A stretch of DNA of 64,000 bases from Actinomadura luzonensis (GTDB lineage: Bacteria; Actinomycetota; Actinomycetes; Streptosporangiales; Streptosporangiaceae). The position numbers were made by a program, and so were the translations under genes. How positions within the stretch are numbered: the first letter of the stretch is position 1; every line of letters starts with the position of its first letter. The notes under the pieces were generated by a model. That model did no database searches, was not told where the DNA came from, and saw only the letters and a program-made list of their open reading frames with translations. Shown here one piece after another: positions 17,101-27,900 of the stretch. Location of the stretch: contig NZ_JAKRKC020000001.1 in NCBI RefSeq assembly GCF_022664455.2, positions 5,213,001-5,277,000 of the forward strand, in the 5' to 3' direction.

Positions 17101-19298
17101 AGCCGCTGCCGCCGGGGCTGCCGGGCGCGCTGTTCGACCTGACGCTGTACGTGGGGGAACGGGACAGGCGGTACGTGGTGCAGGCCGCCTACAACCCCCG
17201 GCTGTTCCGCAGGGAGCGGATCGAGGAGCTGCTCGCGGGATACCTGCGGATCCTCGGCGACCTGGTCGCCGCGCCGGAGCTGCCGGTCCGGCGCGCGTCG
17301 CTGCGCTCAGGGAGCGCCGGGCCGCTCCCGGACGGGAGCGCGCCGTTGCCGGGCTGGGACGGGCCCGGGGTGGTGGAGCGCGTCCTCGCGCACGGCGGCG
17401 GCGACCGGGTGGCGGTCGCCGGTGAGGACGGCGGGCTGAGCTACGGCGAGCTGGGCCGGCTGATGAGGGCGGTCGGCGCCGCCGTGACGGCCGCCGGTGC
17501 GGCGTCCCCCGGCGGTGCTGAGGGTGGGACGGTGGCGATCCTCGCGGCCCGGGTGTGCGAGCTGCCCGCCCTGATGCTGGGCGTGCTCGGGGCGGGGGCG
17601 CGGTGGGCGGTGCTGGACGCCGCGCTGCCGGCCGCCCGGCTGGCGGCGCAGGCGCGGGCCGCCGGCGCGCGGGCGCTGATCGTCTGCCCGGGGGTGAGCG
17701 TGCCCGCCGAGCTGGCCTGGCTGCCCAGAGTGCCCGACATATCGGACTTGGTCGTTGCGCAGACCGGAGCGGGAGCAGGACCGGTCACGAAGCCGCAGTC
17801 GGGCGCGAAGGCAGGCGCGGGCGCGAAGGCAGGCGCGGAGGCGAAGGCGGGGGCGGGCGCGGAAGCGGGGGCGTTTCCGGTGGCGGCCGGGCGGCGCGGT
17901 TATCTGATGTTCACCTCGGGCACCACCGGCGAGCCCAAGCCCGTCCTGACCCCCGAACGCCCCCTGGCCCGCTTCCTCACCTGGTACGCCACCGAGTTCG
18001 CGCTGACCCCCGACGACCGCTTCGCGCTGCTGGCCGGGCTGGCGCACGACCCGCTGCTCCGCGACGTCGGCGCCCCGCTGACCCTGGGCGCCACGCTGCA
18101 CGTGCCGGGCCAGGACCGCGTCCGCGACCCGGCCCGCCTGGCCGCCTGGCTGCGCGAGCGGGCGATCACGGTCGCGCACCTCACCCCGCAGCTCGCCACC
18201 CTGATCGCCGCGGCCGGGGTGGAGCTGCCCGCGCTGCGGCTCGTGCTGTTCGGCGGGGACCGGCTGACGTTCGCGGACGCGGCCAGGTTCGCGGCGGTGG
18301 CGCCGGGCGCCCGCCTGGTCAACGTCTACGGCACCACGGAGACGCCGCAGGCGCAGGCCGTCCACGAGATCACCGGCCGGCCGGCCGTGTCCGGCGAGCC
18401 GGTGCCGGTCGGCCGCGGCGTGGCCGGCGCGGAGCTGCTCGTGCTGGACGCCGCCGGCGCCCCGGCGGCCGTCGGCGAGCTGGGCGAGGTCGTGGTGCGG
18501 AGCCGCCGGCTGGCGGAGGCGTACCTGAACGACGGCGAGCTGACCCGGCGGCGCTTCAGCCGCGAGCCGGACGGCGAGACGGCCCGTTACCGCACCGGCG
18601 ACCTCGGCCGGTTCGACCCGGAGGGCCGGGTGGTGCCGGCCGGGCGGGCCGACGGGCAGGTGAAGATCCGCGGTCACCGGGTGGAGCTGGGCGAGGTGGA
18701 GGCGGCGCTGGCCGCGCATCCCGGGGTGCGGGCGGCGGCGGCGCGGGTGGCCGAGCAGCCGGGCGGCGCGGTGCTGCACGCGTACGCGGTGCCGGCGAGC
18801 GCGGCGGTGCAGGCGGGCGAGCTGCGCCGGCACCTGGCGGCCCGCCTGCCCGACCACGCCGTCCCGGCCGAGCTGGTGCTCCTGCCGGCGTTGCCGCTGA
18901 CGCCGAACGGCAAGGTGGACCGGGCCGCGCTGCCCGCCCCTCCACCGAGGCCGGCGGCCGGGCCCGGGCAGGAGCCGGCGTCCGCGACCGAGCGCCTGGT
19001 CGCCGGCGTCTGGCGCGAGGTCCTCGGCCTGCCGCGGGTCGCCGCGGAGGCGAACTTCTTCGAGATCGGCGGGCACTCGCTCGCCACCGCCCAGGTCCAG
19101 GCCCGCCTCGCCGCCTCACTAGGGCGCGAGGTGCCGATCGTGGACCTGTTCCGCTTCCCGACCGTGCGCGCGCTGGCCGCCCACCTCGACGGCGAGCGGC
19201 GCACGACCGGGACGGAGCGCGCCGCCAGGCGGGTGGCGGCGCGCCGGGCACGACCCTCAACTCGGCCCCACCGGGCCAGACGGGAGAGTAGCGAATGA
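14140..19298 (+). CDS. NRPS, A-PCP-C-A-PCP, frame broken by 32-bp duplication
   Basis: Loading and second module of the assembly line. Read literally, translation from GTG 14140 ends at 14652, and the rest continues in another frame. Removing one copy of the 32-bp repeat (14539-14600) joins them into 1708 codons. A1 (about 1-510): LTYREL, SGSAYVPLDP, YTSGSTGRPKG, NWYGPTETT, GRLDRQVKIQGQRVE. PCP1 Ser in GGHSLLAM (about 552). C (about 609-1045) has an intact HHLVFDG. A2 (about 1053-1590) is unusual: FTSGTTGEPK, LAHDPLLRDV and VYGTTETPQ resemble the Lys2/aminoadipate-reductase type, and an Ala/Gly/Lys/Glu-rich repeat sits before its A3 motif. PCP2 Ser in GGHSLATA. No thioesterase; the stop overlaps the PKS start (ATGA). 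A1 pocket code read by eye: DVLTLAWVCK, not assigned. Confidence 0.85.
14539..14600 (+). repeat. 32-bp tandem duplication causing the NRPS frameshift
   Basis: Copy 1 is 14539-14570. Copy 2 begins at 14571 and matches for 30 bases. The unit starts CGCGAGCCGGGGACGCACGC and encodes a REPGTHAGEP-like peptide in both frames involved. Since 32 is not a multiple of 3, the second copy shifts the frame from that of the A1 N-terminus (codons at positions 1 mod 3) to that of the rest (0 mod 3). Confidence 0.9.
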
Positions 19299-22200
19299 CC
19301 GCTGAGCTGAACCACGACGAGGAGGGGCCCGGGGTCGAGCCGATCGCGGTCGTCGGGCTGGCCTGCCGTCTCCCCGGCGCCGAGGACGTGTCCGCCTACT
19401 GGCGCAACCTGGTGGGCGGCGTGGAGTCGGTGCGGTTCTACACGCGCGAGGAGCAGGCGGCCCTCGGCGTGCCCGACTACCTGCTGGACGACCCGACGTT
19501 CGTCCCGGCCTCGGCCATCGCGGCCGGGTACGGCGCCCTCGACGCCGCCTTCTTCGGCATGTCCCCGCGCGAGGCGGAGCTGCGCGACCCGCAGCAGCGG
19601 ATGTTCCTGGAGCTGGCCAGCACCGCGCTGGACGACGCCGGCTACGACCCCGCCCGCTACCCGGGCGAGATCGGCGTGTACGGGGCCATCGGCTCCGACG
19701 AGTACCAATGGCTGTACATCCGCCCGAACACGAAGGTGTTCGCCTCCGTCGGCAACCTCGCCGTCTACACCGGCAACCATCCCGACTACCTGGCCACGAC
19801 GGTGTCGTACAAGCTGGACCTGCGCGGCCCCAGCGTGACCCTGCACACCGCCTGCTCCTCCTCGCTGACCGCGCTGCACGTGGCGTGCGAGGCGCTGCGC
19901 AGCGGCGAGTGCGACATGGCGCTGACCGGCGGCGCGTCGCTGGAGCTGCCCGCCGAGTGGGGCTACCAGTACCACCAGGACGGCATCTACGCCCCCGACG
20001 GGCACTGCCGGGCGTTCGACGCCGCCGCGGCCGGCACGATCTGGGGCGGGGGCGGCGGCATGGCCGTGCTGAAGCGGCTGTCGGACGCGATCGCCGACGG
20101 CGACCACATCAGGGCCGTGGTGATCGGCAACGCGATCAACAACGACGGCGCCACCAAGATGGGCTTCTCCGCGCCGAGCGCCGAGGGCCAGGCGGCGGCG
20201 GTCTCGCAGGCGCTGGGCGTGGCGCAGATCGACCCGCGCACGGTCACCTACGTCGAGGCGCACGGCACCGGGACCTCGCTGGGCGACCCGATCGAGGTGG
20301 CGGCCCTGTCGAGCGTGCTCGGCGCGGGCACGGACGAGGCGGGCTGGTGCGGCATCGGCTCGGTCAAGACCAACATCGGCCATCTGGGGCCGGCGGCCGG
20401 CATCGCGGGCTTCATCAAGACGGTGCTGGCGCTGGAGCACGGGCTGATCCCGCCGAGCCTCAACTTCGAGCGGCCGAACCCGCGCATCGACTTCGGCACG
20501 AACCCGTTCCGGGTGGTCTCCTCGCTGACCAAGTGGGAGACGAACGGCTTCCCGCGCCGGGCGGGCGTCAGCTCGTTCGGCATCGGCGGCACGAACGCGC
20601 ACGTGATCGTCGAGCAGGCGCCGCCCGCGCCGCTGCCGACCGCCCAGCCGCGCCCCGCCCACCTGCTGCTGCTGTCGGCCCGCACCCCGGCGGCGCTGGA
20701 CGCCGCCGTGGCGGGGCTGGCCGACCATCTGAAGGGGCGGGAGCTGGACCTGGCCGACGTGGCGTTCACGCTGCGGGCCGGCCGGCGCCGCTACGCGCAC
20801 CGCGCCGCCGTGGTGGCGGCCGACACCGCCGACGCGGTGACGGCGCTGTCCACGCCCCGGCGCGTGACGAAGGGCAGGGCGGGCACGCCCAAGGTGGCCT
20901 GGCTGTTCTCCGGCCAGGGCGCGCAGTACGCGGGCATGGGCGCCGGGCTCTACCGCACCGAGCCGGTCTTCGCCGCCGCCGTGGACGAGTGCGCCGCGCT
21001 CCTCCACGAGGAGCTGGGCCTGGACCTGCGCACCCTGCTGTTCCCCGCCGGCGACGAGCGGGAGGCGGCCGAGGAGCGGCTGCGGCAGACGGCGCTCACC
21101 CAGCCCGCGCTGTTCACGGTGGAGTGGGCGCTGGCCCGGCTGTGGCGCTCGTGGGGCGTGGAGCCGGCCGCCATGGTGGGGCACAGCATCGGCGAGTACG
21201 TGGCCGCGACCGTCGCGGGCGTCTTCTCGCTGCCGGACGCGCTGCGCCTGGTGGCCGCCCGCGGCCGGCTCATGCAGAGCATGCCGCCCGGCGCGATGCT
21301 CGCCCTGCGCCGCGACCAGGAGGAGGTGCGCGCCGACCTGCCCGAGGGCCTGTCCGTCGCCACCGTCAACGGCCCCGGCACGTGCGTCGTGGCCGGCCCC
21401 GCCGAGCTGGTCGCCGGCTACGCCGCCCGGCTCGACGAGGCCGGCGTGCAGCACACCGCGCTCCGCACCTCGCACGCCTTCCACTCGGCGATGATGGACC
21501 CGATACTCGGCGACTTCCACGCGGCCGTCGCCGCCGTCCCCCGGCACGCGCCCGCGCTGCCGTTCCTGTCGAACGTCACCGGCACCTGGATCACCGCCGC
21601 GCAGGCCACGGACCCCGCCTACTGGACGCGGCACCTGCGCGAGACGGTCCGCTTCGGCGACTGCGTGGCGACGCTCGCCGCCGAGGGCGAGTGGCGGCTG
21701 GTGGAGTGCGGCCCGGGCCGCCAGCTCGCCGGCCTGGCCAGGGCCCAGCTCCCCCAGTCCGCGCCGCGCCCGCTGGCCAGCCTGCCCGGGCCCGCCGACG
21801 GCAAGCAGGACCTGGAGGTGCTGTACGCGACGGCCGGCGCGTTGTGGACGGCGGGCGTGCCGCTGGAGGCCGACGCCCTGGCCGAGCCCGCCCGGCGGGT
21901 GCCGCTGCCCGCGTACCCGTACGAGCGGGCCGAGCACTGGGTGCGGACCGCGTTCGACCCGGAGCTCGTCTTCCCCCGGCCGCCGCGGGCGGGCGCGCTG
22001 CCGCTGGAGGAGTGGTTCTCGGTGCCGGCCTGGCGGCAGGCGCCGGTCACGCCGGCCGGGACCGCCGCGCTGGCCGGGACGCGCTGCCTGGTGTTCGCCG
22101 GGCCGGCCGCCGAGCCGCTGCTGGACGGGCTGCGCGCGACCGGCGCGGACGCCGTCAGGGTGGTGCCCGGCGACGCGTACGGGGTCGCGGCGGACGGCAC

Positions 22201-24784
22201 GGTCACCGTCCGGCCGGCCGAGCGCGACGACTACGAGGCGCTGCTGGCCGCGACCGGCGTGCCCGCGCGCGTCGTGCACGCCTGGGCGCTGGACGGCGCG
22301 CCCGCCGCCACGCCGGAGGAGGCGACCGCCGCCCAGGCGCTCGGCTTCCACAGCCTGCTGGCCCTGGTGCAGGCGCTGGCCGGCGCCGAACGGGAAGCGG
22401 GCGTGCTGCTGGACGTCGTGACCGCCGGCACGCAGGCCGTCACCGGCGGGGACGTGCGCCGGCCCGAGCACGCCACCGTCGCGGGCGTCACCGGCGTCGT
22501 CCCGCTGGAGGCCCGCCGGCTGACCGCCCGGCACCTGGACCTGGAGGCGGGGCCGTACGACGTGGGCAAGGTGCTGGCCGAGCTGGCCGCCGAGCCGGCC
22601 GAGCCGGTGGAGGGCGTGCCGCCGTCCGCGGTCGCGCTCCGCGCCGGCCGCCGCTGGCTGCGCGGCTTCGAGCCGGTGCCGCTGCCGCCGCAGGACGACC
22701 CGCTGCGCCACGAGGGCGTGTACGTGATCACCGGCGGGCTCGGCGGCATCGGCCTCACCCTGGCCGAGGACCTGGCCCGGCGCGCGCGGGCCAGGCTGGT
22801 CCTGCTCGGCCGCTCCGGTCTGCCGCCGCGGGAGAGCTGGGACGCGCTGGCGGACGCGCCGGAGCGGGTGCGGCGGGCGGTCGCCGCGGTGCGGCGCATG
22901 GAGGAGGCCGGCGCCGAGGTGCTGGTGCTGACCGCCGACGTGACCGACGCCGCGTCGCTGCGCCGGGTCAGGGACGAGGCGCTGGCCAGGTTCGGCCGGA
23001 TCGACGGCCTGGTGCACGCGGCCGGGGTGCCCGGCGGCGGCATGGCCGAGGTGAAGGAGCGCGCCGCCGCCGACGCCGTGCTGGCCCCGAAGCTCGCCGG
23101 CACGATGGCGCTGCGCGAGGCTTTCGGCGGCCTGCCGCTCGACTTCGTGCTGCTCTGCTCGTCGGTGACGGCGGTCGCGGGCGGGTTCGGCCAGGTCGAC
23201 TACTGCGGGGCCAACGCCTTCATGGACGCCTTCGCGCACGTCTGGCCGGGCCGGGTGCTGTCGGTGAACTGGGGGGCGTGGCTGGAGGTCGGCATGGCCG
23301 CCGAGGTCGCCGCCCCGGTGGCCTTCCGCGCCCTCCAGCGCGGCGACCGGGTGAGCCGCCTGGAGCACCCCCTGCTCAGCCACCGGCACGAGAGCGCGGG
23401 CCGCCGCCCCTGGTACGCCGCCACCCTGTCGGCGGAGACGCACTGGGTCCTGGACGAGCACCGGGTGGCCGGGGTGCCGGTGCTGCCCGGCACCGGCTAC
23501 CTGGAGGCGGCCCGCGCCGCGTTCGAGGCGGCCGTGCCGAGCCCGGGTCCCGGGCACGTGGCCGAGCTGCGCGACGTCGCCTTCGTCGCGCCGCTGCCGG
23601 TCGCCGAGGGGTCGAGCGCCGAGCTGCGGGTGCTGCTCACGCCCGCGGGCGACGGCGTGGACTTCGAGGTGGTCAGCGTCACCGGCGGCGACCAGGTCCA
23701 GCACGCCCGGGGCGCGGCGGCCTGGGTGCCCGCCGCCGGGCCCGCCGCCGGGGACCTGGCCGAGATCCGGGCCCGCTGCGCGCACGACGGCGAGGCCGAC
23801 CTGTTCGCGTCGGCGTCCGGGCTGGTCACGTTCGGGCCGCGCTGGCGCAGCCTGCGCGAGGTGCGGCTCGGCCGGGACGAGCGGCTGGCCCGGCTGGAGG
23901 CCGTCCCCGAGGTCGCCGCCGAGCTGGCCGCGCTGCCGCTGCACCCGGCGCTGCTGGACGAGGCGACCGCGTTCGTCGCCGTCGCCGGCGAGCACAGCTA
24001 CCTGCCGCTCGGCTACGGCCGGCTGACCGTGCACGCCCCGCTCCCGGCCACGGTGTGGAGCCACGCCCGGCTCCGCGACACCGGCGGCGGCGAGGTGCTG
24101 GCCGCCGACCTCACCCTGTACGACGACGCCGGCGAGCGCGTGCTGGACATCTCGGACTTCGTGCTGCGGCGCGTCGACCGGCAGGAGATGAGCCGGTCCG
24201 TCGGCGAGGGGGCCAGGCACGCGGCCGGGGCGGCGGCGGTGAAGGAGGAGTCCGCGACCGCGGGCGTCGCCCTGGACCTCGACGGCGCCAAGCGCGGCAT
24301 CCCGCCGGCGGACGGCGCCGAGGCGTTCCGCCGGCTGCTGGCCGCCGACCTGGGCGCCCAGGTGGTGGTGAACGCCACCGCGTTGCCCGAGTTCGTGGCC
24401 GGGGTGCGCGAGCTGACCCAGGACACGGTGGCCGACGAGCTGGACGCCGCGGCGGCGGCCGGCGACTCCGGGGCGGTGGCCGACGACCACGTCGCGCCCC
24501 GCAACGAGCTGGAGAGCATGCTCGCCGGGCTGTGGGGCGAGGTGCTCGGCGCGCGGCGCGTCAGCGTCGAGCACGACTTCTTCGAGCTGGGCGGCAACTC
24601 GCTGGTGGCGGTCCAGCTCATCGCGCTCATCAGGAAGAAGATCGGCGTCCGGCTGCCCATGCGCAGCCTCTTCCAGGTGCCCACCGTGGCCGGCATGGCC
24701 GCGCTGGTGGAGGAGCTGCGCGGCAAGGACGCCCAGGAACGGGCGACGACCGTCACCCGGCTCCCCCGAGAGGAGAGGCGCTGA
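19295..24784 (+). CDS. Type I PKS module, KS-AT-KR-DH-ACP
   Basis: An 1829-residue single extension module that takes the dipeptidyl chain from the first NRPS. KS about 14-440 with Cys187 in TACSSSL, His in EAHGTGT and NIGHL. AT about 525-810 with GHSIGEYVA and HAFHS, the latter indicating malonyl-CoA. A structural KR subdomain (about 900-1120) precedes the KR (NADPH motif TGGLGGIG near 1145; Ser/Tyr/Asn in SSVTAVAGGFGQVDYCGANA). A dehydratase-like domain follows, about 1360-1630, with HRVAGVPVLP (HxxxGxxxxP) and HPALLDEATA, where the usual Gln/His after Asp is Ala. ACP Ser in GGNSLVAV (about 1769). KR before DH is not the standard order. It starts inside ATGA with the NRPS stop, and MbtH follows one base after its stop. 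Expected unit: C2 with beta-hydroxy or enoyl function. Confidence 0.9.
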   Translation: MTAELNHDEEGPGVEPIAVVGLACRLPGAEDVSAYWRNLVGGVESVRFYTREEQAALGVPDYLLDDPTFVPASAIAAGYGALDAAFFGMSPREAELRDPQQRMFLELASTALDDAGYDPARYPGEIGVYGAIGSDEYQWLYIRPNTKVFASVGNLAVYTGNHPDYLATTVSYKLDLRGPSVTLHTACSSSLTALHVACEALRSGECDMALTGGASLELPAEWGYQYHQDGIYAPDGHCRAFDAAAAGTIWGGGGGMAVLKRLSDAIADGDHIRAVVIGNAINNDGATKMGFSAPSAEGQAAAVSQALGVAQIDPRTVTYVEAHGTGTSLGDPIEVAALSSVLGAGTDEAGWCGIGSVKTNIGHLGPAAGIAGFIKTVLALEHGLIPPSLNFERPNPRIDFGTNPFRVVSSLTKWETNGFPRRAGVSSFGIGGTNAHVIVEQAPPAPLPTAQPRPAHLLLLSARTPAALDAAVAGLADHLKGRELDLADVAFTLRAGRRRYAHRAAVVAADTADAVTALSTPRRVTKGRAGTPKVAWLFSGQGAQYAGMGAGLYRTEPVFAAAVDECAALLHEELGLDLRTLLFPAGDEREAAEERLRQTALTQPALFTVEWALARLWRSWGVEPAAMVGHSIGEYVAATVAGVFSLPDALRLVAARGRLMQSMPPGAMLALRRDQEEVRADLPEGLSVATVNGPGTCVVAGPAELVAGYAARLDEAGVQHTALRTSHAFHSAMMDPILGDFHAAVAAVPRHAPALPFLSNVTGTWITAAQATDPAYWTRHLRETVRFGDCVATLAAEGEWRLVECGPGRQLAGLARAQLPQSAPRPLASLPGPADGKQDLEVLYATAGALWTAGVPLEADALAEPARRVPLPAYPYERAEHWVRTAFDPELVFPRPPRAGALPLEEWFSVPAWRQAPVTPAGTAALAGTRCLVFAGPAAEPLLDGLRATGADAVRVVPGDAYGVAADGTVTVRPAERDDYEALLAATGVPARVVHAWALDGAPAATPEEATAAQALGFHSLLALVQALAGAEREAGVLLDVVTAGTQAVTGGDVRRPEHATVAGVTGVVPLEARRLTARHLDLEAGPYDVGKVLAELAAEPAEPVEGVPPSAVALRAGRRWLRGFEPVPLPPQDDPLRHEGVYVITGGLGGIGLTLAEDLARRARARLVLLGRSGLPPRESWDALADAPERVRRAVAAVRRMEEAGAEVLVLTADVTDAASLRRVRDEALARFGRIDGLVHAAGVPGGGMAEVKERAAADAVLAPKLAGTMALREAFGGLPLDFVLLCSSVTAVAGGFGQVDYCGANAFMDAFAHVWPGRVLSVNWGAWLEVGMAAEVAAPVAFRALQRGDRVSRLEHPLLSHRHESAGRRPWYAATLSAETHWVLDEHRVAGVPVLPGTGYLEAARAAFEAAVPSPGPGHVAELRDVAFVAPLPVAEGSSAELRVLLTPAGDGVDFEVVSVTGGDQVQHARGAAAWVPAAGPAAGDLAEIRARCAHDGEADLFASASGLVTFGPRWRSLREVRLGRDERLARLEAVPEVAAELAALPLHPALLDEATAFVAVAGEHSYLPLGYGRLTVHAPLPATVWSHARLRDTGGGEVLAADLTLYDDAGERVLDISDFVLRRVDRQEMSRSVGEGARHAAGAAAVKEESATAGVALDLDGAKRGIPPADGAEAFRRLLAADLGAQVVVNATALPEFVAGVRELTQDTVADELDAAAAAGDSGAVADDHVAPRNELESMLAGLWGEVLGARRVSVEHDFFELGGNSLVAVQLIALIRKKIGVRLPMRSLFQVPTVAGMAALVEELRGKDAQERATTVTRLPREERR

Positions 24785-24785
24785 C

Positions 24786-24977
24786 ATGCGGGACGGCCAG
24801 TACAAGGTCGTGGTCAACGACGAGGAGCAGTACTCCATCTGGTTCGCCGGGCGTCCGCTGCCGCAGGGCTGGCGGGAGACCGGCTTCGAAGGGTCGAAGC
24901 AGAGCTGCCTCGACCACATCGAGCAGGTCTGGACCGACATGCGCCCGCGCAGCCTGCGCGAGGCCATGGACCGGTAG
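24786..24977 (+). CDS. mbtH: MbtH-like NRPS chaperone
   Basis: A 63-residue protein with the MbtH pattern NDEEQYSIW, LPQGW and VWTDMRPRSLREAMD. MbtH proteins bind and activate or solubilise NRPS adenylation domains, so it probably serves the A domains encoded on both sides. GAGAGGAG before the PKS stop serves as ribosome-binding site; the ATG is one base after the PKS TGA. The usual Pro after the conserved Trp (WP) is Phe here. Length is slightly short but complete. Confidence 0.93.
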   Translation: MRDGQYKVVVNDEEQYSIWFAGRPLPQGWRETGFEGSKQSCLDHIEQVWTDMRPRSLREAMDR

Positions 24978-24987
24978 AGGAGCCCAG

Positions 24988-27900
24988 GTGACCGGCATGT
25001 ACGCCTTCCCCGCCTCGTTCGCCCAGGAACGGCTGTGGTTCCTCGCCCGGCTCGACCCCGGCGCGCCGGCGTACCACATCAACGCGGTGATGGAGCTGCC
25101 CGAGCGGGTCGATCCCGGCCGGTGCGAGCGGATGCTGGGCGAGCTGGTGCGGCGGCACGAGTCGTTGCGGACCGCGCTGGCGGTCGAGGACGGGAGCCTC
25201 GTCCAGCTCGTCCAGGTCGAGCTGCCGGTCGCCCTGGCCTCGACCGACCTGCGGGACCTGCCGCCGGAGCGGGCCGAGGCGGACTTCCGCGCGCTGGCCC
25301 TGGAGCTGGCGCGGCGGCCGTTCGCGCTGGAGCGGGCGCCGCTGTGGCGGGCGCACCTGGTGCGGATGCCGGTCGGCGGGCCGCGGCTGGTGTTCGTGGT
25401 GCACCACGCGGTGTTCGACGCCCGCTCGGCCACCAACCTCGCGGCCGAGCTGCGCGAGCTGGACGAGGCCGAGGCCGAGGGCCGCCCGGCCCGGCTGCCC
25501 GAGCTGCCGGTCCAGTACGCCGACTACGCCGCCTGGCAGCGCGAGCACCTGGCCGGCGGCGTGCTCGCCGACCAGCTCGGCCACTGGCGGGAGCGGCTGG
25601 CGGGCCTGCCTACCGACCTGGGGCTGCCCGCGGACCGGCCCCGCCCGGCCGTCAGGGGGCACGCGGGGGCCGAGCACCACCTGGCGCTGCCCGCCGCCCT
25701 GGTGGCGGAGCTGGAGGCGCTGGGCCGGCGGCGCGGCGCGACGTTGTTCATGGTGCTGCTGGCCGGGCTGAAGGCGCTGTTGTCGCGGTGGGCGGGCCAG
25801 GAGGACGTGGTGGTGGGCACGCCGGTGGCGGGCCGGGACCTGCCCGAGTTCGAGCCGGTGCTCGGCATGTTCGTCAACACGCTGGTGCTGCGGACGGACC
25901 TGGGCGGCGACCCGTCGTTCGGCGAGCTGCTGGACCGGGTGCGGGAGACCGTCCTGGACGCGCTGGACCACGCCGACGTGCCGTTCGACCGGCTGGTGGA
26001 GGCGTTGCAGCCGGTGCGCGACACCAGCCGCACGCCGCTCTACCAGGTGGGCTTCAACCTGCTGCCGATGTCGTCGCGCGGGCAGTTCCCGAACGGCACC
26101 GCCCAGCTCGACCTGAACGTGGACGTCGTCAGGACGGGCGACGGTGCGGGCGTGTACGTCGAGTACAGCACCGACCTGTTCGACGAGGGCAGCGTCGCCC
26201 GCCTGGCGGGGGCGTACCGGCTGGTCCTGGAGGCCGCCGCCGCGGACCCGGCGGCCCGGCTGTCGGAGCTGCCGCTGATGACGGCGGCGGAGCGGCACGA
26301 GCTGCTGACCGGCTGGAACGACACGGCCGCGCCCTTCCCGGAGCGGACCCTGCACGAGCTGGTCGCCGAGCAGGCGGCGCGCACCCCCGGCGCGGTCGCG
26401 GTGCGCGCCCCGGACGGCGCCGAGCTGACCTACGCCGAGCTGGACGCCCGCACCGGCGAGCTGGCCGGGCGACTGGCGGCGGCGGGCGTGCGGGCCGGGT
26501 CGTGCGTGGCGTTGTGCCTGCCGCGCGGCCTTCCGCAGGTGGTCGCGCTGCTCGCGGTGCTGCGGGCGGGCGGCTGCTACCTGCCGCTGGACGCGGCGTA
26601 CCCGGCGGAGCGGCTGGCGTACCTGCTGGCCGACTCGGAGGCGGCGCTGCTGCTGACGGACTCGGCGCTCCGCGACCGGCTGCCGCCGGAGCGGCCCCCG
26701 GAGCTGCTGCTCGACCGGCTCCCGGATCGGCGCGGCGGGCCCGCGCCGGAGCCGCCGCCGCTCTCCGGGCGGCCCGGCGACCTGGCGTACCTCATCTACA
26801 CCTCCGGCTCGACGGGCCGCCCGAAGGGGGTGCAGGTGCCGCACCGGGGCGTGGTCAACCTGGTCACCGACGTGATCCGGCGGCTCGGCGGCGGTGACGT
26901 GCTGTTCATGACGTCGCTGTCGTTCGACATCGCGGCGCTGGAGATCTTCACGCCGCTGTTGTCCGGCGGGACGCTGGTGATCGCCCCGGAGGACGCGGCC
27001 CGCACGCCGAAGGAGCTGCGCCGCGCCGCCGAGGGCGTGGACCTGGTGCAGCTCACGCCGTCGGTGGCGGGCCTGGCGGCCGGGCACCTGCCGGCCGGGC
27101 TGCCGCGGATGATCCTCGGCGGCGAGCCGCTGCCCCTCGACCTGGCGGCCCGGCTGCTGACGGTCACCGACGAGCTGTGGAACTTCTACGGGCCGACGGA
27201 GACGACGATCTGGTCCACCGCGTACCGGGTGCCGCACTCCCCCGCCACGATGCTGATCGGCCGGCCGGTGGCGAACACGACGGCGTACGTGGTGGACCAG
27301 CACCTGCGGCCCGTCCCCGTCGGCGTGCCCGGCGAACTCCTGCTCGGCGGCGCCGGCGTCACCCGCGGCTACCACCACCGCCCCGCCCTCACCGCCGAAC
27401 GCTTCGTCCCCGACCCCTTCGGACCACCCGGCGCCCGCCTCTACCGCACCGGCGACCTCGCCCGCCGCCACCCCGACGGCACCCTCGAATACCTCGGCCG
27501 CCTCGACCACCAAGTCAAGATCCGCGGCGTCCGCATCGAACCCGACGAGATCGCCGCCGTCCTCGCCGAACACCCCCACGTCCACCACGCCGTCGTCACC
27601 CACCGCCCCGACACCCCCGCCGGACCCGGCCTCGTCGCCTACACCATCGGCACCACCGACGAGACCACCCTGCGCGCCCACCTGCGCGCCCGCCTGCCCG
27701 AAACCATGATCCCCGCCGCCTTCGTCCCCCTCACCACCCTGCCCACCCTCCCCAGCGGCAAGCTCGACCGCGCCGCACTCCCCCCGCCGCGGGCCGGGAC
27801 CTCGGCGGGCGGGCACGTGCCGCCGCGCACCCCGATGGAGGAGACCATCGCGGGCATCTGGGCCGACCTGCTCGGCCGGGAGCGGGTCGGCGTGCGCGAC

